DNA of 64,000 nt. Origin: Staphylococcus sp. NAM3COL9 (GTDB lineage: Bacteria > Bacillota > Bacilli > Staphylococcales > Staphylococcaceae). Shown here piece by piece: positions 58,703-64,000 of the stretch. A program made the position numbers and the translations under genes. The stretch covers positions 651,596-715,595 of the forward strand of contig NZ_LGPC01000011.1 in assembly GCF_001431205.1 (NCBI RefSeq). Reading direction: 5' to 3'. The notes under the pieces are model-generated. The model ran no database searches. It had not been told where the DNA came from and worked only from the letters and a program-made list of their open reading frames with translations. The stretch's first letter is position 1. Each line of letters starts with the position of its first letter.

Positions 58703-58831
58703 TTATGTCTGGGCACTCATTTTAATATAAAATTTACATAAAATCAACAATTTATATAGTGTAAACACAACAGTCAAAACGATACTAATGAGTATTATTA
58801 AAAGCAAAACAAAAATAATCCCTAATTCCAT
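58703..58831 (-). CDS. 42-aa hydrophobic peptide gene, toxin-like
   Basis: ATG 58831 to TAA 58703-58705 encodes MELGIIFVLLLIILISIVLT, continuing hydrophobic for about 30 residues, then a basic end (...KFYIKMSAQT). GGGAGAGG lies 5 nt upstream and a terminator follows, a complete short transcript unit. Length, single helix and a basic tail fit type I toxins or small holin-like peptides, but I do not recognise a named family and no antisense RNA was proven. Confidence 0.6.
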   Translation of the reverse strand: MELGIIFVLLLIILISIVLTVVFTLYKLLILCKFYIKMSAQT

Positions 58832-58904
58832 TTATTCCTCTCCCTCTCGTTATCTCCAATAGCTTTTGTTTCATTTTTGTACCAATTATGTATTTTTACA
58901 AATA

Positions 58905-58927
58905 AAAAAAGGCGCCGAAGCGCCAAA
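58905..58927 (-). terminator. terminator after the broken endolysin gene
   Basis: GGCGC-TTCG-GCGCC followed by seven T on the minus strand, an ideal intrinsic terminator. Confidence 0.9.
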
Positions 58928-59020
58928 GGTAAATAATTAATGAATGTAAAAAATAACTTATATAATTATCTCGATTTATATATTAACGCTATTATATTGT
59001 TTGCTCAATAATTAATTTAA

Positions 59021-59577
59021 TTAACTAAAGCCCCCTGTGTCTCCTCTCCAACTACCATTACTATTTGAATAACCAATCGGCATATAAACACGTGCGCCAT
59101 TATTTACTGTCCATGCAATACGAATATAGCCACCATAATCATAGACTTCATCATAGTTTACTGATTGACCGTAATGTAACTGGACAGTTACTGGCTAGCC
59201 TATCCATAGACCATAGTATCTTGTATAAATAAAACTTTCTTCACCGTTTTCGTCTAGCGCTTTACAAGTAAATGTAGCTTTTCAGGTTTCCAAAGAATAT
59301 TATGTTTATTCTTTCTCCATCTATTATCTACTTTATCTCCACTTTCTTTATTAAAATCATTTTTACCTTGTTCAGTAGGTATTGTGTTTCTATCTGGCAC
59401 ATCATTACTTGCTGTGTTATGGATTAAAACGCCCTTTACTTTACCGCTATAGTCAGTCATGTTGTAATTAGCTGTAATACGTACTCCTGAACGATTATTA
59501 CCTTCTTTATCAGTGAATCTATCTTGTTTAGTTGTTCCATCTATACCTATTTTTTGAACCTTTGCTACAATATTCAA
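59021..59577 (-). pseudogene. decayed phage-type amidase (endolysin) pseudogene
   Basis: The first part (59254-59577) has MTDYSGKVKGVLIHNTASND, the zinc-His start of an N-acetylmuramoyl-L-alanine amidase. The frame then shifts near 59280. Reading continues in another frame through KATFTCKALDENGEESFIYT, meets an in-frame TAG after LWIG, and ends with an SH3-like cell-wall-binding module (PVTVQLHYGQSVNYDEVYDY ... YIRIAWTVNNGARVYMPIG) at TAA 59021. Most of the catalytic domain appears deleted. At least one frameshift, one nonsense codon and one deletion make it non-functional. The terminator at 58905-58927 is kept. Confidence 0.7.
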
Positions 59578-59728
59578 GTTTATTCATTTCTACCAGATGA
59601 AACGGCAGAAATTAAAAAAGACAAGGCTATGACTACGTTAGAAGCCGTTGGAGTAATGATATAAATTGAATGCCAATATTGGCGTTCGGTTGGCGTAAAA
59701 GTATAATTACGGTATATATCGAGGTATA

Positions 59729-59776
59729 AGAAAACCCCGTCAAATCAACGTTTTACTTACGTCAACTTAACGGGAA
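59729..59776 (-). terminator. terminator of the tRNA operon
   Basis: CCCGT(T)AAGTTGACG pairs, with several G-T pairs, with CGTTGATTTGACGGGG, followed by TTTTCTT on the minus strand, just after tRNA-Ser. Confidence 0.75.
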
Positions 59777-59785
59777 TTAACTAAA

Positions 59786-59802
59786 TAGCGGAGAGTGAGG
59801 GA
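59786..59802 (+). other. attachment-site repeat, right copy
   Basis: TAGCGGAGAGTGAGGGA covers the 3' end of tRNA-Ser and is repeated at 58250-58266. Integration at this end leaves the tRNA gene whole. Confidence 0.75.
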
Positions 59803-59877
59803 TTCGAACCCTCGAGACGCTTGTGACGTCTACACACTTTCCAGGCGTGCTCCTTCGGCCAACTCGGACAACTCTCC
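59789..59877 (-). tRNA. tRNA-Ser (GGA)
   Basis: Acceptor GGAGAGT / CTCTCC, long variable arm, anticodon loop CTGGAAA (GGA) on a CACGC/GTGTG stem. No encoded CCA. The 3' end is the likely attachment site of a lost element. Confidence 0.97.
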
Positions 59878-59922
59878 AATAGAATATAAAAAAACAGAAG
59901 CGATATTTCACTTCTGTTTGTA

Positions 59923-59994
59923 TGACCCCGACGGGACTCGAACCCGTGTTACCGCCGTGAAAGGGCGGTGTCTTAACCGCTTGACCACGGGGCC
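59923..59994 (-). tRNA. tRNA-Glu (TTC)
   Basis: Acceptor GGCCCCG / CGGGGTC with discriminator A, anticodon loop CTTTCAC (TTC). No encoded CCA. Confidence 0.97.
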
Positions 59995-59997
59995 ATA

Positions 59998-60072
59998 TGG
60001 CTCCACAGGTAGGACTCGAACCTACGACCGATCGGTTAACAGCCGATAGCTCTACCACTGAGCTACTGTGGA
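59998..60072 (-). tRNA. tRNA-Asn (GTT)
   Basis: Acceptor TCCACAG / CTGTGGA, anticodon loop CTGTTAA (GTT), encoded CCA end. Confidence 0.97.
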
Positions 60073-60082
60073 ATAATTAAGA

Positions 60083-60156
60083 TGGAGCGGGTGATGGGAA
60101 TCGAACCCACAACATCAGCTTGGAAGGCTGAGGTTTTCCCATTAAACTACACCCGC
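60083..60156 (-). tRNA. tRNA-Gly (TCC)
   Basis: Acceptor GCGGGTG / CACCCGC, anticodon loop CTTCCAA (TCC), encoded CCA end. Confidence 0.97.
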
Positions 60157-60169
60157 TTATTAATTATTA

Positions 60170-60246
60170 TGGGGCGGATGATGGGGATCGAACCCACGCG
60201 TGTCGGAACCACAATCCGATGTGTTAACCACTTCACCACAACCGCC
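60170..60246 (-). tRNA. tRNA-His (GTG)
   Basis: Acceptor GCGGTTG / CATCCGC with the extra G at position -1 typical of tRNA-His, anticodon loop TTGTGGT (GTG), encoded CCA end. Confidence 0.97.
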
Positions 60247-60263
60247 AAAGCTAATATTAAAAA

Positions 60264-60336
60264 TGATTCAGGACAGAGTCGAACTGCCGACACATGGAGC
60301 TTCAATCCATTGCTCTACCAACTGAGCTACTGAACC
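60264..60336 (-). tRNA. tRNA-Phe (GAA)
   Basis: Acceptor GGTTCAG / CTGAATC with discriminator A, anticodon loop ATTGAAG (GAA). No encoded CCA. Confidence 0.97.
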
Positions 60337-60349
60337 ATAACAATAATGA

Positions 60350-60422
60350 CGGTCCCGATGGGATTCGAACCCACGATCTCCTGCGTGACAGGCAGGCGTG
60401 TTAACCGCTACACTACGGGACC
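60350..60422 (-). tRNA. tRNA-Asp (GTC)
   Basis: Acceptor GGTCCCG / CGGGACC with discriminator G, anticodon loop CTGTCAC (GTC). No encoded CCA. Confidence 0.97.
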
Positions 60423-60435
60423 TAAAATAAAAAAA

Positions 60436-60507
<72 letters not shown>

Positions 60508-60536
60508 GTAATATTATTAATGACGCCTACCCAACT

Positions 60537-60566
60537 AATATACCATGAATATTTACTTAATGTCAA
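60537..60566 (-). promoter_or_regulatory. promoter of the tRNA operon
   Basis: On the minus strand TTGACA (60561-60566), an 18-nt spacer and TATATT (60537-60542), about 30 nt upstream of tRNA-fMet. This is close to the SigA consensus. Confidence 0.85.
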
Positions 60567-60828
60567 TAACTTTTTAAAAGTAATTTACATTGGCTTAATC
60601 AGGCGTTAAAACTTTAATGCGATAATTAATGTTTGCACATCACCTATCAATTAGTACTAACTTAGTATATAAACTTCCAGCACTTTAGTCAATAACTTTT
60701 ACAAACTATTTTGTGTAAAAAAGGAATATAATAATAATATTTTATCTTTAGTTCCTTATTTATACAAAAACTTATTGTTTTCACGCTTAAATACTACATT
60801 TATAGTGATGTCATTACGTTCAATATTG
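60567..60828. other. intergenic region upstream of the tRNA operon
   Basis: About 260 AT-rich bases between the tRNA promoter and the hydrolase-like gene's terminator. No gene or repeat was recognised. Confidence 0.5.
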
Positions 60829-60871
60829 TACATTAAAGAACAATAACTAATTAAATAATGTTCTTTAATGT
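60829..60871 (-). terminator. hairpin after the RBBP9/YdeN-like gene
   Basis: ACATTAAAGAACA / TGTTCTTTAATGT, a perfect 13-bp stem with a 17-nt loop but no strong T-run, 12 nt past the stop. Confidence 0.7.
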
Positions 60872-60882
60872 TAAATAGTAAA

Positions 60883-61440
60883 TTACTTACTCATGATACC
60901 TTGCATTTTTCCGTGTAAAATTGTAAATGTAGTAAAGCCATCATCTTCCATAAAGTGGCCACCATTCTCTGTTACTTTACATACACCATTTAATGTATCC
61001 ATTAATCTTTTAGTTTCTAAAAATGATACATATTTATCATTTTTAGAACATAAACCATAAAATTGATCTACTTTATTTTTAACAATCTCATAATCAATTG
61101 CTTTCGTTTCAGGATCGACATAGGCATCTATTTCTTCCGCATCATCCATAAAGCCAGCAACACTAAACAATCCTTCGATGTGGCTTATATTCATATCCTC
61201 TATATACTTTAGTGATGCTAAAGTACCAAAACCATGTGTTATAAAATACGTTTCATATTTTCTAACAGTGATCTGGTCTTTCATTCTTTCCACCCACTGC
61301 TCAAGATTATCATTTTCTTCTACTGGTAAATCAAATAATGTCACGTTGTAACCTTCTAAAATAAGATTATTAGCTAACCATTTATACCAATGATTTGTAG
61401 CATCTCCAATTTTGGAATGTACTATTATAATATCTGTCAT
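60883..61440 (-). CDS. RBBP9/YdeN-like alpha/beta-hydrolase-fold protein, nucleophile replaced
   Basis: A 185-aa protein of the serine-hydrolase RBBP9/YdeN family. Asp (LCSKNDKYV) and His (GGHFMEDDGF) of the triad are present. At the nucleophile elbow it reads ITHGFGTLASL, so residue 70 is Gly (GGT) instead of the Ser in GHSxG. It is probably not an ordinary esterase. The start ATG 61440 is placed 7 nt from GGGGG; an adjacent ATG at 61443 is possible. It is a separate unit between the tRNAs and the heme genes. Confidence 0.8.
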   Translation of the reverse strand: MTDIIIVHSKIGDATNHWYKWLANNLILEGYNVTLFDLPVEENDNLEQWVERMKDQITVRKYETYFITHGFGTLASLKYIEDMNISHIEGLFSVAGFMDDAEEIDAYVDPETKAIDYEIVKNKVDQFYGLCSKNDKYVSFLETKRLMDTLNGVCKVTENGGHFMEDDGFTTFTILHGKMQGIMSK

Positions 61441-61569
61441 CATTACTCCCCCTGTACAATAGCTCATAATATCTTGTTTAATTGCTACTGCTTACGTTTC
61501 TACTACGCTATGTATTAAGTATCTCACAATTGTTATAACTATTAAATTATCCAACAATTAAAAATATAA

Positions 61570-61625
61570 AAATAAGCCGCTACTTCGATATAATAACTTA
61601 TTATATCGAAAAACGACTCTTTAAA
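61570..61625 (-). terminator. terminator after cgoX
   Basis: TTCGATATAATA / TATTATATCGAA core stem extended by GTCGTTTT pairs, with TTATTTTTATATTTTT after it on the minus strand. Confidence 0.82.
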
Positions 61626-61632
61626 CTTTCTA

Positions 61633-63027
61633 TTATAGTTCAGCTATTAATTCTTCTACAGCATTTTTACCTTGTTGAATACAGTCAGGTAACCCTACTG
61701 CTTCAAATGAGGCTCCAGTAATACGTAGTCTTGGATAGCTTATTCTAATATGTGCTTGTACTTCTTTAATACAATCTATATGGCCTACATGGTATTGTGG
61801 CATACTTTTAGGTAATCTATTCACGATGCTGAAATTTGGCGCATCTTTAAATGTCATCATTTGACTCAAATCTTTTTTAACAATATTCACAATTTCTTCA
61901 TCAGTGTGATCGTCCACGACCGTGTCATTAGGTTTACCTACGTATGCACGAATAAGTACTTTTCCTTTTGGTGTTGTAAATGGCCATTTTTTACTTGTCC
62001 ATGTACATGCAGTGATACTCGTCTTACTTGTACGCGCAATGACAAATCCGGTGCCGTCATATGTGTTTTCAATATTTTCTTCATCAAAAGCTAATACAAC
62101 TGTTGCAACAGTTGTAGAATCCATTGTATCGAAATAGTCAAAGGAAGGATCATTGCCAAACCATTGCATAAATGTTTGGTGCGGCGTAGTAACTAAGACA
62201 CCATCATATTCAGTTTTCATTTCTGCTGAGACGATTTCATAAGATTTTTGCGCAACAATAATATCTTGAATAGGCGTATTAAATTCTATTTTCACACCTT
62301 GATTTAATACATATTTTGTTAAAGCCTCTATAAATGAACTCAAACCCTGTCTGAATTGCTTGAATTGGCCTTTTGGCGAACCTGGATATAGTTGACGTTG
62401 TTTCTGACGCTGTTCTTTTTCATATCGCATACCTTTAATTAAGCTACCAAATTGCTCTTCTCTTTGTTTGAATTCTGGAAAAGTACTCATCAAACTCAAA
62501 TCATCTATATTCGTACCGTAAATGCCACCCATTAGAGGTTCTATTAAATTTTCTAACACTTCATCCCCTAAGCGCTGACGGAAAAATGACCCAACTGAAA
62601 TATCATGTTCCATTTCTATCGATTTCTTAAATAAATCTAATCCAGCTGTTAATTTACCTGTAGGAGAAATTAATTTTGTTTTTAAGAATGGTTTAATGTC
62701 AGTTGGTACACCTAAAATTGATCCACCCGGAATCGGGAATAATTTATTTTTAGCATATATATAAGATTGACCTGTTTGGTTTGTAATCAGTTCATTTTCT
62801 AAACCAATTTCTTTAGCAATATCTGTCATTACCTGTTTGCGCCCTAAATAGGATTCTGGCCCAAGTTCGATGGTGTAACCTTCAGTTCTATATGTTTGAA
62901 TTTTACCGCCAGTTCTATTAGATGCTTCATATATAGTGACATCAATGTCAGGTCTTTGTTTTTTAATAAAATATGCACTTGATAAACCTGTAATACCAGC
63001 ACCAATAATCGCAATACTTTTAGTCAA
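61633..63027 (-). CDS. cgoX: Coproporphyrinogen III oxidase (HemY/CgoX type)
   Basis: A 464-aa FAD enzyme of the Gram-positive heme pathway, oxidising coproporphyrinogen III to coproporphyrin III (formerly named protoporphyrinogen oxidase, hemG/hemY). FAD loop IIGAGITGLSSAYF is at about residues 7-20, with TGGKI and the C-terminal GASFEAVGLPDCIQQG. The start is TTG 63027, with AAAGGAAG upstream. It lies 17 nt after cpfC; the upstream hemE would be beyond the edge. Confidence 0.94.
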   Translation of the reverse strand: MTKSIAIIGAGITGLSSAYFIKKQRPDIDVTIYEASNRTGGKIQTYRTEGYTIELGPESYLGRKQVMTDIAKEIGLENELITNQTGQSYIYAKNKLFPIPGGSILGVPTDIKPFLKTKLISPTGKLTAGLDLFKKSIEMEHDISVGSFFRQRLGDEVLENLIEPLMGGIYGTNIDDLSLMSTFPEFKQREEQFGSLIKGMRYEKEQRQKQRQLYPGSPKGQFKQFRQGLSSFIEALTKYVLNQGVKIEFNTPIQDIIVAQKSYEIVSAEMKTEYDGVLVTTPHQTFMQWFGNDPSFDYFDTMDSTTVATVVLAFDEENIENTYDGTGFVIARTSKTSITACTWTSKKWPFTTPKGKVLIRAYVGKPNDTVVDDHTDEEIVNIVKKDLSQMMTFKDAPNFSIVNRLPKSMPQYHVGHIDCIKEVQAHIRISYPRLRITGASFEAVGLPDCIQQGKNAVEELIAEL

Positions 63028-63044
63028 AACAGTTCACGCTTCCT

Positions 63045-63968
63045 TTAATAAACATTTTTGATTTCATCAACGATTGCCCCAATAAATAATGGATCCGTAT
63101 TAGGCATTGAGGGGCGGAAATAGTTAACTCCTAATTCATCACAGACTACTTTACATTCATAATCATTATCGTATAACACTTCTAAATGTTCACATACAAA
63201 ACCAACAGGTGTGTAAATGAAATTTTTATAACCATGTTCTTTATATAATGCTCTAGTTAAATCTTGAACGTCAGGCCCTAACCACGGCGTACCAGTATTA
63301 CCTTCAGATTGCCATCCTTCGGCTACATGGATAATATTAGAATGTGCTTCTAATAATTGTGCCGTATGATGCAATTCGTTTGGATATGGATCATTATTTT
63401 GCTCAATAAGCCCTTTTGGTAGGCTATGGGCTGATACAACTAACACTGTCTCCTCATGTTCATCTTGAGGAATTTCTGATAATGATTCATTCACTTTTTC
63501 TGTCCAATATTGAATGAATTTAGGTTGTTGATAATAGTGTTCTACATGTTTCAATGTAATACCATATTTATCCGCTTCTTTTTGAGCTCTCTTATTATAT
63601 GAACCTACAGAGAAACTAGAATAGTGTGGAGCCAATACTACAGTAACCCCTTCTTCTATACCTTCATCATGCATTGATTTAACTGCATCTTCTATAAATG
63701 GATGTATATGTTTCAAACCAATGTATAATTTAAATTCAACATCACTGTATGCTTCATTTAGTGCATCACAAAGAGTTTCAGCTTGACGATTTGTTGTATT
63801 AGCTAATGGTGATAACCCACCGATATGTTTGTATCTATCTTTTAAATCTTGTAATTCTGCTTCTGTAGGTTTTTTTCCATGTCTAATATCTGTGTAATAA
63901 GCCTCAATATCACTTTCTTGATATGGCGTTCCATATGCCATAACTAATAAGCCTATTGTTTTTGTCAT
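63045..63968 (-). CDS. cpfC: Coproporphyrin ferrochelatase
   Basis: A 307-aa enzyme inserting iron into coproporphyrin III (hemH in older names). The catalytic His is in VVSAHSLPKG (about residue 182), with the YKNFIYTPVGFVCEHLEVLYD end. AAGGATG lies 8 nt before ATG 63968. It is transcribed with cgoX. Confidence 0.95.
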   Translation of the reverse strand: MTKTIGLLVMAYGTPYQESDIEAYYTDIRHGKKPTEAELQDLKDRYKHIGGLSPLANTTNRQAETLCDALNEAYSDVEFKLYIGLKHIHPFIEDAVKSMHDEGIEEGVTVVLAPHYSSFSVGSYNKRAQKEADKYGITLKHVEHYYQQPKFIQYWTEKVNESLSEIPQDEHEETVLVVSAHSLPKGLIEQNNDPYPNELHHTAQLLEAHSNIIHVAEGWQSEGNTGTPWLGPDVQDLTRALYKEHGYKNFIYTPVGFVCEHLEVLYDNDYECKVVCDELGVNYFRPSMPNTDPLFIGAIVDEIKNVY

Positions 63969-64000
63969 TTTAAAATCATCCTTTTGTATAATAAATTTTA

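Noticed and set aside
59596-59676. Plus-strand open stretch ending ...TLEAVGVMI-stop in the relic element
   Set aside because: About 25 codons long, without a start or known family; probably the tail of a lost phage gene, too little to annotate.

Overview
The window is chromosomal DNA of a low-GC Firmicute and almost certainly a Staphylococcus. It carries staphylococcal marker genes (rot, sigS with its ComK-like partner, sagB, and the SigB-type ytxG/ytxH pair beside murC). Most genes have strong AGGAGG-type ribosome sites, and the gene order runs parallel to the ytx/ytp/yto/ytn/ytm/ytq block of Bacillus subtilis. The proteins differ from the S. aureus versions I remember, and an L-lactate dehydrogenase gene sits next to rot where I do not recall one in S. 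aureus. A coagulase-negative species is therefore likely, but I cannot name it.

Layout. 1-5.4 kb: the end of a convergent gene (probably acuC), ccpA, aroA(G) and two SigB-type stress genes. 5.4-13.5 kb: a long minus-strand run, murC - sftA-type translocase - ytpR - ytpQ - ytpP - ytoP. 13.5-22.2 kb: a small PepSY-like protein, ytnP lactonase, trmB, ytmP, dat-pepV, a YtxH-like protein, an RsuA-type pseudouridine synthase and murJ. 22.3-30.6 kb: a flavoprotein, rhodanese, leuS with a T-box leader, an MFS carrier, the tRNA-modification pair ytqA-ytqB, and rot. 30.7-37.8 kb: ldh with Rex operators, a lysophospholipase-like protein, proline dehydrogenase with a cre site, and the ribD-E-BA-H operon under an FMN riboswitch. 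38-49 kb: a flavoprotein, an orphan OpuCC-like lipoprotein, sagB, sigS-ecfX, a pentapeptide-repeat protein, transaldolase, two fluC genes, an aldo-keto reductase and a NERD-like protein. 49.3-58.1 kb: metK with a SAM-I riboswitch, divergent pckA, a hydrolase, a Nudix enzyme, yidD, menE-menC, a PepSY lipoprotein and an AhpD-like protein. 58.2-59.8 kb: a relic of an integrated element flanked by a 17-bp repeat of the tRNA-Ser 3' end, with a broken endolysin gene and a small hydrophobic peptide gene. 59.8-60.5 kb: eight tRNA genes. 60.9-64 kb: a hydrolase-like protein and the heme genes cgoX and cpfC.

How it works together. Central carbon control is dense: CcpA is encoded here, and cre-like sites lie at putA, pckA and ccpA itself. 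Rex sites control ldh, and riboswitches or a T-box control riboflavin, SAM and leucyl-tRNA supply. Envelope functions recur (murC, murJ, dat, sagB, lipoproteins, the decayed endolysin).

The least explained parts are a dispersed structured repeat found three times, each time between convergent genes; a second, unrelated 160-nt foldable spacer between convergent genes; two tiny membrane-peptide genes; and two alpha/beta-hydrolase-fold proteins with glycine at the nucleophile position. No rRNA, CRISPR array or intact insertion sequence was seen.
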